A DNA stretch of 19,628 nt from an uncultured Collinsella sp. (GCA_934654515.1 CAKUGA010000025.1:1-19628); one strand, 5' to 3'. Positions 7,275-15,285 are shown, numbered from the stretch's first letter. Made by a program: numbers and translations. The notes: generated from the sequence alone by a model not told the origin.

Positions 7275-8113
7275 TGAAACGCGATAAGGCTATCAACCGC
7301 GCGCTCTCGATCTTCTTTACGATCCTGTCGCTCGCATGGATCTACCCCGTGTTCATGATTGCGCTCAATTCCTTTAAGAAAGCGACCGCAATCAGCACCA
7401 CCACGGCGTTCGATCTGCTCACGCCCGAGACGTTCAACGGCCTCGCAAACTACGTGCACGCTCTGAACGAGCAGGGCTTTGCCTCGGCATTTATGTACTC
7501 GCTCATCATCACGGTCACGTCGGTCGTGCTGATCTTGGTGTGCTGCTCCATGTGCGCTTGGTACGTGGTGCGCGTCAACAGCAAGATCTCGAACTTCTTC
7601 TATTACCTGTTCGTCTTCTCGATGGTCGTGCCCTTCCAGATGCTCATGTTCACGCTGTCCAACCTCGCGGACCGCATCGGCTTTAACACGCCGTTTAACA
7701 TCTGCTTCATCTACCTTGGTTTTGGCGCGGGCCTCGCGGTCTTTATGTTCGCCGGCTTCGTCAAGAACATCCCGCTCGAGATTGAGGAAGCGGCCATGAT
7801 CGACGGCTGCAACCCGGTCCAGGTGTTCTTTAAGATCGTCCTTCCCATTATGAAGCCCACCTATCTTTCGGTCGGTATCCTTGAGACCATGTGGGTCTGG
7901 AACGACTATCTGCTGCCCTACCTTACGCTCGACTCCACCAAGTACAAGACCATTCCTATCTTGATCCAGTACTTCCGTGGCGGCTATGGCCACGTCGAGC
8001 TCGGCCCCATGATGGCATGCATCATGATGGTCGTCATCCCCATCGTCATCATGTACATCTTCTGCCAGAAGTACATCATTGACGGCGTTGTGGCAGGTGC
8101 CGTCAAGGGCTGA
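7274..8113 (+). CDS. ABC sugar importer permease, MalG-like
   Basis: This 279-residue membrane protein is the second channel subunit. It begins with a short basic cytoplasmic end and a hydrophobic segment at about 12-32, followed by further segments near 72-98, 105-130, 140-163, 196-216 and 245-265. The EAA loop lies at 172-195 (EAAMIDGCNPVQVFFKIVLP). The ATG overlaps the TAA of the MalF-like gene, and AAGGAGGTG inside the end of that gene serves as ribosome-binding site. Its partners are the MalF-like permease, the lipoprotein at 5016 and the ATPase at 8182. The family transports di- and oligosaccharides; the exact sugar is inferred from context. Confidence 0.93.
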   Translation: MKRDKAINRALSIFFTILSLAWIYPVFMIALNSFKKATAISTTTAFDLLTPETFNGLANYVHALNEQGFASAFMYSLIITVTSVVLILVCCSMCAWYVVRVNSKISNFFYYLFVFSMVVPFQMLMFTLSNLADRIGFNTPFNICFIYLGFGAGLAVFMFAGFVKNIPLEIEEAAMIDGCNPVQVFFKIVLPIMKPTYLSVGILETMWVWNDYLLPYLTLDSTKYKTIPILIQYFRGGYGHVELGPMMACIMMVVIPIVIMYIFCQKYIIDGVVAGAVKG

Positions 8114-8138
8114 TGCCGTAACTGTTTTGCAAGTTTTG

Positions 8139-8163
8139 GCGGCGCCCCTCAGCGCGGCGCCGC
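8139..8163 (+). repeat. Intercistronic GC hairpin before the ATPase gene
   Basis: GCGGCGCC (8139-8146) pairs with GGCGCCGC (8156-8163) around a 9-base loop, with no T-run. It lies in the 68-base gap between the MalG-like permease and the ATPase. It may adjust the amount of ATPase relative to the permeases. Confidence 0.55.
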
Positions 8164-8181
8164 GTATCGAAAGGTAAAGAC

Positions 8182-9381
8182 ATGGCCGAGATCGTTCTCA
8201 AACATGTTCAGAAGGTGTATCCCAACAACGAGTCAAAAAAGAAGGGCTTCTTTGGCAAAAAGAAGAAGACCGAGGAGAAGAAGCACAACCTTAAGGTTAC
8301 CGAGGACGGTGTGCTTGCTGTAGAGGACTTCAACCTCACCGTTCACGACCAGGAGTTCATCGTCCTCGTTGGCCCCTCTGGCTGCGGTAAGTCCACGACG
8401 ATGCGCATGATCGCCGGCCTGGAGGACATCACCTCGGGCGATGTGCTCATCGATGGCAAGCGCGTCAACGACGTCGCTCCCAAGGACCGCGACATCGCCA
8501 TGGTGTTCCAGAGCTATGCTCTGTATCCCAATATGACGGTGTACGAGAACATGGCGTTTACGCTCGAGCTCAAGAAGGTCCCCAAGGACGAGATCGACCG
8601 TAAGGTTCGCTCCGCTGCTGAGATCCTGGGTATTACCGAGTACCTCGACCGTAAGCCCAAGGCGCTCTCTGGCGGCCAGCGCCAGCGCGTCGCCATCGGC
8701 CGCGCCATCGTGCGTGACCCCAAGGTCTTCCTGATGGACGAGCCGCTGTCCAACTTGGATGCCAAGCTTCGTAACCAGATGCGTGCCGAGCTCATTAAGC
8801 TGCGTCACGAGATCAAGGGTACCTTCATCTACGTTACCCACGACCAGACCGAGGCTATGACCCTCGGCGACCGCATCGTGGTCATGAAGGACGGCGTCGT
8901 CCAGCAGATCGCCACCCCGCAGGAGGTCTTCAACCATCCCGCGAACATCTTCGTTGCCGGCTTCATCGGCGTGCCGCAGATGAACTTCTTCGATGCTCAG
9001 CTGGTGCGCTCGGGGAACGGCTTTACCGTCAAGACCGAGGATATGAACGTGGCGCTTGCCCCCGAGACTTGCGCTCAGCTTGCCCTCAACTGGGACGGCG
9101 GCGACGTGAAGGAGATCACGGCCGGCGTGCGCCCCGAGCAGATTCTGCTTGCCGACAAGGGCGAGGAGGGTGCGCTTCAGGGCACCGTCGAGGTGACCGA
9201 GCTCATGGGTTCGACCGAGCATGTCCACGTGACTGCTCCCGATGGCCAGTTCGTCCTGATCATTCCCGTTGTCGACCTTGAGGCCAAGGGTGCGCTCAAG
9301 GCGGGCGACCCCATCTGGTTCAAGTTCGAGAAGAACGCGACTCATCTCTTCGATAAGGTGTCTGGCAAGAACCTTATCTAG
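8182..9381 (+). CDS. ABC importer ATPase, MalK/UgpC/MsmX-like
   Basis: This 399-residue protein powers the importer. All nucleotide-binding motifs are intact: Walker A GPSGCGKS at 64-71, Q-loop Gln110, signature LSGGQ at 162-166, Walker B FLMDEP with D186 and E187, and the switch His220. The C-terminal 150 residues fit the TOBE-type regulatory domain of sugar importers. A lysine-rich insert at residues 18-40 (KKKGFFGKKKKTEEKK) separates the first strand from VLAVEDFNL; similar inserts are familiar in MsmX-type ATPases of gut bacteria. Start ATG 8182 follows AAAGG. It is the last gene of the operon, with a terminator about 70 bases downstream. A MalK-like ATPase of this type may also serve other sugar importers in the cell (inference). 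Confidence 0.95.
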   Translation: MAEIVLKHVQKVYPNNESKKKGFFGKKKKTEEKKHNLKVTEDGVLAVEDFNLTVHDQEFIVLVGPSGCGKSTTMRMIAGLEDITSGDVLIDGKRVNDVAPKDRDIAMVFQSYALYPNMTVYENMAFTLELKKVPKDEIDRKVRSAAEILGITEYLDRKPKALSGGQRQRVAIGRAIVRDPKVFLMDEPLSNLDAKLRNQMRAELIKLRHEIKGTFIYVTHDQTEAMTLGDRIVVMKDGVVQQIATPQEVFNHPANIFVAGFIGVPQMNFFDAQLVRSGNGFTVKTEDMNVALAPETCAQLALNWDGGDVKEITAGVRPEQILLADKGEEGALQGTVEVTELMGSTEHVHVTAPDGQFVLIIPVVDLEAKGALKAGDPIWFKFEKNATHLFDKVSGKNLI

Positions 9382-9449
9382 GCCCGGTGCATCCAGGCCC
9401 TCCCTTTGGGCGACTGCGGCTTTGCCATCCTTTTGCCGTGGTCACATAT

Positions 9450-9495
9450 AAGGCTCCCCTCCCGTCCACTGGGCGAGAGGGGAGCCTTTCTTTGT
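9450..9495 (+). terminator. Rho-independent terminator of the ABC operon
   Basis: Twelve-base perfect arms (9450-9461 and 9477-9488, AAGGCTCCCCTC / GAGGGGAGCCTT) are followed by a T-rich tail, TCTTTGTG. Confidence 0.85.
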
Positions 9496-9520
9496 GTTGG
9501 GGCTTTCCGTCTGTCAGTTT

Positions 9521-9577
9521 GTCTTGATCTGTAACAGGTAGGGCCGATTTCGGACGTTAGATGTTACAGATCGAGAC
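9521..9577. repeat. 57-bp inverted-repeat unit, copy 1
   Basis: Sixteen-base arms at 9521-9536 and 9562-9577 (core ATCTGTAACA / TGTTACAGAT, with GTCT and AGAC at the outer ends and one G-T pair) are separated by exactly 25 bases. Two more copies follow at a period of 80-81 bases. No protein-coding sense was found. Confidence 0.8.
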
Positions 9578-9600
9578 GGTTTCGCTGTGCCAACCATTTC

Positions 9601-9657
9601 ATCTAAATCTGTAACACCAAAGGCGAATTACACCTGCTAGATGTTACAGATTGAGAT
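9601..9657. repeat. 57-bp inverted-repeat unit, copy 2
   Basis: Arms at 9601-9616 and 9642-9657 have the same perfect ATCTGTAACA / TGTTACAGAT core, one outer mismatch and again a 25-base centre. The centre shares CTAGA or TTAGA before the right arm with copy 1 but otherwise differs. Confidence 0.8.
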
Positions 9658-9681
9658 AAACCCAAGGGGAGGGGCCGGTAT

Positions 9682-9738
9682 GTCTCAATCTGTAACGGCT
9701 GGGACCGTTTTTGTTGAGTAATTGCTACGGATCGAGAT
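9682..9738. repeat. 57-bp inverted-repeat unit, copy 3 (diverged)
   Basis: The left core ATCTGTAACG (9688-9697) and right core TGCTACGGAT (9723-9732) are degenerate, but the 25-base centre and the outer TCTC/GAGA ends are kept. The left half is preserved better than the right. Confidence 0.7.
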
Positions 9739-9777
9739 TGTTTGGCCGAGTCGGATCACAGGGTAACGTGCGGGCAC

Positions 9778-9809
9778 AAAAACGGAGCCGTGTTGCCACG
9801 ACTCCGTTT
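9778..9809 (-). terminator. Rho-independent terminator of glgP
   Basis: Read on the minus strand, AAACGGAG pairs with CTCCGTTT (9802-9809 with 9780-9787), with an inner CGTG/CACG pairing, and the transcript then runs into TTTTTGTG. It lies 28 bases after the glgP stop codon. Confidence 0.85.
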
Positions 9810-9836
9810 CTCAAGAGGATGGGTAAGGGGGATGAG

Positions 9837-12104
9837 CTAGCTCAGGTGCCAAATCTCGTCGTTGTACTGGGAGATCGTACGGTCGGACGAGAAGGTGCCG
9901 GCGTTGGCGATATTGACGAGCGCCTTGCGCATCCAGGCGTCCTGGTCCTCGTAGTCGGCCAGCACGCGCTCCTTGGTCTGGATGTACTCCTCAATGTCGA
10001 GCAGGGCCATAAACCAGTCCTTGCCCTTGATGTCGTCGTGCAGACGCTGCAGGCGCTCGGCGTTGCCGGTCGCCATAAAGGCGGGGTTGGTGATGAAGTC
10101 CACCAGTAGCTTGATGCCGGGCTTGTGGTAGAGCGCGCCGGCGTCATAGGTGCCGTCGGCGTAGAGTTGCTCGACCTGCTTGGACGAGGCACCAAAGGTG
10201 TAGATGTTCTCGTCGCCGACGAGCTCGGCGATCTCCACGTTGGCACCGTCGAGCGTGCACAGGGTCAGGGCGCCGTTGAGCATGAACTTCATGTTGGAGG
10301 TGCCGCTCGCCTCCTTGGAGGCCAGGCTGATCTGCTCGGAGATGTCAGCAGCGGGGATCACGCGCTCGGCAGCGGTGACGTTGTAGTTCTCGATCATGAC
10401 AACCTGCAGGTAGGGAGCCACGTCGGGGTCGTTTGCAATCCACTGCGACAGCGTCAGGATCAGATGGATGATGTCCTGCGCGATGGTGTAGGCAGGGGCC
10501 GCCTTGCCGCCAAAGATGATGGTGACGGGGTGCTTAGGCTTATTGCCGTTCTTGATGTCGAGATACTTCCAGATGATGTAGAGCGCGAGCATCTGCTGGC
10601 GCTTGTACTCGTGGATACGCTTGACCTGAACATCGATGATGGCGTTGGACGGAATGGTCACGCCCTGCTCGAGCGCCATGAACTGGCGCATGATGGTCTT
10701 GGCCTCGACCTTGGTGGCGGCCAGGCGCTCAAGAACGTCCTTGTCGTCGGCGAACTTGGCGAGTTTGCTCAGATCGCCGGTGCTGCGCCAGTCGGTGCCG
10801 ATTACATCGTCGAGCAGGCTGGCGAGCGCGGGGTTGGCCCCATGGATCCAGCGGCGGAAGGTGATGCCGTTGGTCTTGTTGGAGAACTTCTCGGGATAGA
10901 TCTCGTAGAACGGATGAAGCTCGGTGTCCTCCAGGATCTTGGTGTGGAGGGCGGCTACGCCGTTGATGGAGAAGCCAAAGTGGATGTCCATGTGGGCCAT
11001 GTGGACGGTGTCGTATTCGTCGATGATGGCGACGCGCGGGTCATCGTGCTCGGCCTTCGCGATCTCATCGAGCTTGACGATAATGTCGGCGATGGCAGGG
11101 GAGACCTTCTGCAGGCTGGCGAGCGGCCACTTCTCGAGCGCCTCGGCAAGAATCGTGTGGTTAGTGTAGGCGACCATGGAGCGTACGATGGTCACGGCCT
11201 CGTCAAACTCGATGCCATGCTCGGTGGTGAGCAAGCGAACGAGCTCGGGGATGACCATGGTGGGGTGCGTGTCGTTAATTTGGACCACGGCGTAGTCGGC
11301 CAGATCGTGCAGGTTGCTACCGCGCTCGATGGCCTCGTCGATCAGGAGCTGGGCGGCATTGCTCACCATGAAGTATTCCTGGTAGATGCGAAGCAGGCGG
11401 CCCTGCTCGTCGGAATCGTCGGGGTAGAGAAACAAGGTGAGGTTCTTGGCGATCTCGGTCTTGTCGAAGTCGATGGAGCTGCCGGGGACCAGGCCGTCGT
11501 CGACGCTCGCCAGGTCGAACAGGCGCAGGCGGTTCTTGGTGGGCTGGCCGTAACCGGGCACGTCGATGTTGACGAGCTTGGAGGTAACGGCAAAATCGCC
11601 GAACTCGACGGTGTAGGAGCGGTCATCGTCGACTAGGATGTCCTGCTCACTGAGCCACTCGTCGGGGACGGCCTTCTGCTGGTTGTCGACAAAGCGCTGA
11701 CGGAACAGACCGTAGTGATAGTTGAGGCCCACGCCATCGCCGGTCAAGCCCAGCGTGGCGATGGAATCCAGGAAGCACGCGGCCAGGCGGCCCAAGCCAC
11801 CGTTGCCGAGCGACGGCTCGACCTCGAACTCCTCGATCTTGTTGAGGTCGTGGCCTGCGGCGGTGAGCTGGTCCTTAACCTCGTCGTAGATGCCGAGGTC
11901 GATCATGTTGTTGATGAGCAGTTTGCCGATCAAAAATTCGGCGGAAATGTAATAGAGCTTTTTCTTGCCGTTGTTGAGCGGGCAGGCGGCGGAGCGCTCC
12001 TGCACGAGTTTGACCAGCAGCTTGTAAATGCGACGGTCGTCGAGCTGCTCGAGCGAGGTGCCAAAAGACTGCTCGGCGAGTTCCATGAGGTTAATTTGGG
12101 GCAT
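9837..12104 (-). CDS. glgP: Glycogen/maltodextrin phosphorylase (GT35)
   Basis: This 755-residue cytoplasmic enzyme releases glucose-1-phosphate from the non-reducing ends of alpha-1,4-glucans using phosphate and pyridoxal phosphate. The cofactor motif KEASGTSNMK ends at Lys606, followed by FMLNGALTLCTLDGANVEI, both diagnostic. The N-terminal half has YYISAEFLIGK, SLGNGGLGRLAACFLDS and GLNYHYGLFRQ, as in all family members. It is somewhat shorter than the E. coli enzymes (about 800), which is common in bacteria. The start at 12104 is chosen because AGGAG lies 5 bases before it; an upstream in-frame start has no such site. It follows malQ on the same strand at 128 bases, and the two enzymes act together on imported maltodextrin. 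Maltodextrin and glycogen phosphorylases cannot be separated reliably by sequence; the position beside malQ favours maltodextrin. Confidence 0.95.
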   Translation of the reverse strand: MPQINLMELAEQSFGTSLEQLDDRRIYKLLVKLVQERSAACPLNNGKKKLYYISAEFLIGKLLINNMIDLGIYDEVKDQLTAAGHDLNKIEEFEVEPSLGNGGLGRLAACFLDSIATLGLTGDGVGLNYHYGLFRQRFVDNQQKAVPDEWLSEQDILVDDDRSYTVEFGDFAVTSKLVNIDVPGYGQPTKNRLRLFDLASVDDGLVPGSSIDFDKTEIAKNLTLFLYPDDSDEQGRLLRIYQEYFMVSNAAQLLIDEAIERGSNLHDLADYAVVQINDTHPTMVIPELVRLLTTEHGIEFDEAVTIVRSMVAYTNHTILAEALEKWPLASLQKVSPAIADIIVKLDEIAKAEHDDPRVAIIDEYDTVHMAHMDIHFGFSINGVAALHTKILEDTELHPFYEIYPEKFSNKTNGITFRRWIHGANPALASLLDDVIGTDWRSTGDLSKLAKFADDKDVLERLAATKVEAKTIMRQFMALEQGVTIPSNAIIDVQVKRIHEYKRQQMLALYIIWKYLDIKNGNKPKHPVTIIFGGKAAPAYTIAQDIIHLILTLSQWIANDPDVAPYLQVVMIENYNVTAAERVIPAADISEQISLASKEASGTSNMKFMLNGALTLCTLDGANVEIAELVGDENIYTFGASSKQVEQLYADGTYDAGALYHKPGIKLLVDFITNPAFMATGNAERLQRLHDDIKGKDWFMALLDIEEYIQTKERVLADYEDQDAWMRKALVNIANAGTFSSDRTISQYNDEIWHLS

Positions 12105-12150
12105 GTTTTCTCCTGTGATGGGTTGTTTCATGTCTGCAATTCATAAGAAG

Positions 12151-12184
12151 CCCGCGCGAGGGGATTGGGGTGGCCTCGCGCGGG
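12151..12184 (-). terminator. Hairpin between malQ and glgP, possible partial terminator
   Basis: Eleven-base perfect arms (12151-12161 and 12174-12184, CCCGCGCGAGG and its complement) lie 49 bases after the malQ stop. On the minus strand the stem is followed by CTTCTT, only a weak T-run, so readthrough into glgP is likely. It may tune glgP relative to malQ. Confidence 0.55.
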
Positions 12185-12232
12185 AAAAGCAAGCGCGTCC
12201 GCACAGTGGGGAGGGGTCGGGCGCGGTAGCTC

Positions 12233-13738
12233 CTATTGAGGAAGCTCGATTTCGGCTTCCGACGGGATGCGGAAGTAGGTCTCGGTCCAGTCGGTGAGTT
12301 TGTGCTCGAGCTCGCGGGTGATGGCGCCGTCGAGCATGCGCCAGGTCCAGTTGCCGCCCAGCGTGGCAGGGGTGTTGATGCGCGCCTCGTTGCCCAAGTT
12401 GAGCAGGTCCTGCATGGTGTAGATGCACGTGTCGCTCACGCTGGCGGCGATGGTGCGATTGAGTGCATCTGCCATGGGTTCGCCGGCCTGCTGATGGGTG
12501 TACAGGGCTGCCTGCTCGCGCTGACGCGGGGTGGCCGTTCCCTCAAACCAACCGCGCGCCGTCTCGTTATCGTGGGTGCCCACATAGGCGACGGTGTTGG
12601 CGATGTAGTTATGCGGCAGGTAGTACGAGTTGGTGCCCTCAAAGGCAAACTGCAGGATCTTCATGCCGGGGAAGCCCGAGTTGTCGCGCATGTCGATGAC
12701 GCCGGGGGTGAGGAAGCCCAGGTCCTCGGCGATGATGGGCAGCGTGCCGAGCTTTTCCTCGAGCGTCTTGAAGAACTTGAGGCCGGGACCCTGCGTCCAC
12801 GAACCGTAGGACGAATCGGGTGAGGAGAACGGCACCTCCCAATAGGCCTCGAAGCCGCGGAAGTGATCCAGGCGGATGACGTCGTACATGTCGAGGGCGG
12901 CGCGAATGCGGCCCTCCCACCAGGAGAAGCCGTCGGACTCCATGGCGTCCCAGTCGTAGATGGGGTTGCCCCAGTACTGGCCGGTGGCCGAGAACTGGTC
13001 GGGCGGCGTGCCAGCGACGCTCACGGGATTGCCGGCGGTGTCGATCTTAAAGAGCTCGGGTGTCGCCCACATCTCGACGGAGTCACGCGAGACATAGATG
13101 GGCAGGTCGCCGATGATGAGAATGTCGCGCTCGTTGGCATAGGCCTTGAGGCGGCTCCACTGGCGATCGAAGAAGTACTGCGTCATCTGGTGGTAGAGTA
13201 TACGCGCCGGATGGTCGGCGCAGACCTTGGCGGAAGCCTCGCCGCGGGTGCGGAGCTCCGCGGGCCACTCCCAAAACGCCTTGAGACCGCACTCCTCTTT
13301 GACGGTCATGAACTCACAGTAGGGGATGAGCCAGTCCTCGTTGGCCTGGATAAAGTCATCGAAATCGGCCGGCTTGTCGGCAGCAAAGCGCTCGGCGGCG
13401 CGGTCGAGAATCTGACGGCGGCCGCCAAAGATAGCACCGTAGTCGACATTGCTGGGGTCGGATCCCAGATACACGCCATCGATATCGCGCTGCTCCAGAT
13501 ACCCTGCCTCGATAAGCTCGGCAAAGTCGATAAAGTTGGGGTTGCCTGCGCGGGCCGAGAACGACTGATAGGGCGAATCGCCATAGCTGGTCGTCGTAAG
13601 GGGCAGAATCTGCCAGTAATGTTGTTTGCACGAGGCGAGAAAATCGACGAAGTCGTAGGCATTCCAGCCAAAGCCGCCGATTCCGTATGGTCCGGGCAGA
13701 GATGAGACGGGCATGAGGACGCCGCTTGCACGCTCCAT
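12233..13738 (-). CDS. malQ: 4-alpha-glucanotransferase (amylomaltase, GH77)
   Basis: This 501-residue cytoplasmic enzyme transfers glucan segments between maltodextrins, freeing glucose and building longer chains for the phosphorylase. The N-terminus RASGVLMPVSSLPGPYGIG is typical of the bacterial family. Catalytic residues are present: nucleophile Asp291 in IRLDHFRGF, acid/base Glu338 in IIAEDLG, and Asp390 in YVGTHDNETARGW. Length is the usual 500 for the short amylomaltase type. The start at 13738 is preferred over a TTG at 13753, since GAAGG abuts that TTG and leaves no room, whereas GGTGAG lies 7 bases before the ATG. It is the first gene of a malQ-glgP unit. A GTTTAAAC palindrome lies about 100 bases upstream, matching sites near the GntR regulator. 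Confidence 0.95.
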   Translation of the reverse strand: MERASGVLMPVSSLPGPYGIGGFGWNAYDFVDFLASCKQHYWQILPLTTTSYGDSPYQSFSARAGNPNFIDFAELIEAGYLEQRDIDGVYLGSDPSNVDYGAIFGGRRQILDRAAERFAADKPADFDDFIQANEDWLIPYCEFMTVKEECGLKAFWEWPAELRTRGEASAKVCADHPARILYHQMTQYFFDRQWSRLKAYANERDILIIGDLPIYVSRDSVEMWATPELFKIDTAGNPVSVAGTPPDQFSATGQYWGNPIYDWDAMESDGFSWWEGRIRAALDMYDVIRLDHFRGFEAYWEVPFSSPDSSYGSWTQGPGLKFFKTLEEKLGTLPIIAEDLGFLTPGVIDMRDNSGFPGMKILQFAFEGTNSYYLPHNYIANTVAYVGTHDNETARGWFEGTATPRQREQAALYTHQQAGEPMADALNRTIAASVSDTCIYTMQDLLNLGNEARINTPATLGGNWTWRMLDGAITRELEHKLTDWTETYFRIPSEAEIELPQ

Positions 13739-13823
13739 GAATGCGCTCACCAACCTTCTTGTTGTGGGGTCGGCCTGCCGATGGGTATGCAGTCCGCCTC
13801 CGATGTTCTGATTCGATACGCCT

Positions 13824-13850
13824 ATTGTAAAACATGTTGTTTAAACATGT
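13824..13850 (-). promoter_or_regulatory. malQ promoter region with GTTTAAAC operator
   Basis: On the minus strand TACAAT (13829-13824) is a good -10 box. GTTTAAAC (13839-13846), the same core as the two sites around gntR, lies about 9 bases upstream of it, where the -35/-10 spacer would be. The core is embedded in ACATGTTGTTTAAACATGT, flanked by two ACATGT palindromes. No strong -35 box is visible. Confidence 0.55.
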
Positions 13851-13907
13851 ACAGGCAAGATAAAAAAGTTGGTCGATTTTCGGCGAATGGCTACATGCCA
13901 TGAAAAA

Positions 13908-13936
13908 GCCCCGACCTCACAACGTGAGATCGGGGC
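13908..13936 (-). terminator. Rho-independent terminator of galE
   Basis: The stem GCCCCGA plus CTCAC pairs with GTGAG plus TCGGGGC around an AAC loop, with one mismatch. On the minus strand the transcript continues into TTTTTCATG. It sits 22 bases after the galE stop. Confidence 0.85.
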
Positions 13937-13958
13937 AAGAACGGTATGTAGGTTTTTT

Positions 13959-15020
13959 CTACTCGGCGTCGGCGAAGCCGTTGGGGTTGTGGCTCTGCCA
14001 GTTCCAGCTATCGCGGCACATGTCCGCGATGTCGTACTGGGCCTTCCAGCCCATCATGCGCTCGGCCTTGGAGGCATCGCACCAGTTGGCAGCGATGTCG
14101 CCGGCGCGGCGCTCGCGGATCACGTAGGGCAGCTCCTTGCCACAAGCCTTGGAGAAGGCGGCGACGACCTCGAGTACCGAGGTGCCGGTGCCGGTGCCCA
14201 GGTTGAAGATCTCGACGCCGGTCTTGCCGTTCATCCAGTTAAGGGCGGCAACGTGACCAGAGGCCAGATCGCACACGTGGATGTAGTCGCGCACGCCGGT
14301 GCCGTCGGGGGTGGGGTAGTCGTTGCCAAAGACCTGAACGGCCTCGAGCTTGCCCACGGCGACCTGGGCGACATAGGGTACCAGGTTGTTGGGGATGCCC
14401 TTGGGGTCCTCGCCGATCAGGCCCGACGGATGAGCGCCGATGGGGTTGAAGTAACGGAGCAGCACGACGTCCCACTCGGGGTCGGCGGTGTGGACGTCCA
14501 TAAGGATCTGCTCGATCATCCACTTGGTCCAACCATAGGGGTTGGTCGCGGGCTTCTTAGGATCCTCCTCGGTGACGGGCGGGTTGTCCGGGTCGCCGTA
14601 GACGGTCGAGGAGCTCGAGAAGATGATGGACTTGCAGCCATGGTTGCGCATGACGTCGATGAGCACCAGGGTGTTCTCGATGTTGTTGTGGTAGTACTCG
14701 ACGGGCTTGCTCACCGACTCGCCGACGGCCTTAAAGCCGGCAAAGTGGATGACGCGGTCGATCTGATGGGTATCGAAGATCTTGTTCATCGCATCGCGGT
14801 CGAGCACGTTGGCCTCGTAGAAGGTGAGGTTCTTGGCGGCCTCGTCGCCCACGATGGTCTTGACGCGGTCGACGGCGACGGCGCTGGAGTTGGAGAGATC
14901 ATCGACGATGACGACCTGGTAGCCACCCTCGAGCAGCTGAACGACGGTGTGCGAGCCGATAAAGCCGGCGCCACCGGTAACGAGGACGCAGGTGTCTTTG
15001 GGGTCGAGTGCTTTGGACAT
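13959..15020 (-). CDS. galE: UDP-glucose 4-epimerase
   Basis: This 353-residue cytoplasmic enzyme interconverts UDP-glucose and UDP-galactose with bound NAD, serving the Leloir pathway and cell-surface sugar synthesis. It is a short-chain dehydrogenase-fold protein: the NAD loop TGGAGFIGSH is at 15-24, FSSSSTVYG (about 134-142) holds the catalytic Ser, and YGWTK has the Tyr162/Lys166 pair. The C-terminus with DSWNWQSHNPNGF is typical of GalE. Length is slightly above the usual 330-340 because of a short N-terminal extension (MSKALDPKD). The start at 15020 has AGGAG six bases before it; an in-frame start at 15143 would add 41 residues without support. It is transcribed singly, with its own terminator, and is divergent from the coiled-coil protein gene. 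The link to the maltose genes is by position only. Confidence 0.95.
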   Translation of the reverse strand: MSKALDPKDTCVLVTGGAGFIGSHTVVQLLEGGYQVVIVDDLSNSSAVAVDRVKTIVGDEAAKNLTFYEANVLDRDAMNKIFDTHQIDRVIHFAGFKAVGESVSKPVEYYHNNIENTLVLIDVMRNHGCKSIIFSSSSTVYGDPDNPPVTEEDPKKPATNPYGWTKWMIEQILMDVHTADPEWDVVLLRYFNPIGAHPSGLIGEDPKGIPNNLVPYVAQVAVGKLEAVQVFGNDYPTPDGTGVRDYIHVCDLASGHVAALNWMNGKTGVEIFNLGTGTGTSVLEVVAAFSKACGKELPYVIRERRAGDIAANWCDASKAERMMGWKAQYDIADMCRDSWNWQSHNPNGFADAE

Positions 15021-15140
15021 GTAGTCTCCTATCGAATCAGGAACACTTCTAGAGGGGAGTATAGCGCAGGCGGGGACGCCCAAATCGTGCGCTGAGGAAA
15101 AGCAGAGGATTATGTTAACGTACTCATAGAAGAGCTTGCT

Positions 15141-15167
15141 CAATTGTTACCTCAAATTTGACAATTG
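15141..15167. repeat. Inverted repeat in the galE / hydrolase divergent region
   Basis: CAATTGT (15141-15147) and ACAATTG (15161-15167) flank a 13-base spacer that ends in a perfect CAAATTTG palindrome. It lies upstream of a possible galE -10 box (CATAAT on the minus strand, 15114-15109) and may be a regulator site. No regulator can be assigned. Confidence 0.35.
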
Positions 15168-15213
15168 CTTACGAGCCGCCGACCTTGCAGTTTCCTGCCG
15201 TTCGTGGAAATCG

Positions 15214-15241
15214 TTGGGACGCGTCATATGTACGCTAATAT
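15214..15241 (+). promoter_or_regulatory. Candidate promoter of the coiled-coil hydrolase gene
   Basis: TTGGGA (15214-15219), a 16-base spacer and TAATAT (15236-15241) resemble a sigma-70 promoter 45 bases before the start codon. GGAG at 15276-15279 is the ribosome-binding site. Confidence 0.45.
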
Positions 15242-15285
15242 GTATGAGTTGAGCGACATATAAATAAGCATGTAACGGAGTACAT

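Noticed and set aside
8233..9345. 370-residue open frame antisense to the ABC ATPase gene
   Set aside because: It is low-information sequence, mirroring the conserved ATPase.
9521..9738. CRISPR array
   Set aside because: There are only three units, the repeated parts are inverted arms around a centre rather than direct repeats around spacers, the third is decayed, and no cas gene is nearby.
10125..11636. 503-residue open frame antisense to glgP
   Set aside because: It is a shadow of glgP codon bias, with repetitive Gly/Asp/Val/Leu composition and no motif. glgP on the other strand has full family motifs.
13869..15095. 408-residue open frame antisense to galE
   Set aside because: It has the same bias artefact and runs through the galE terminator. 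galE is certain.
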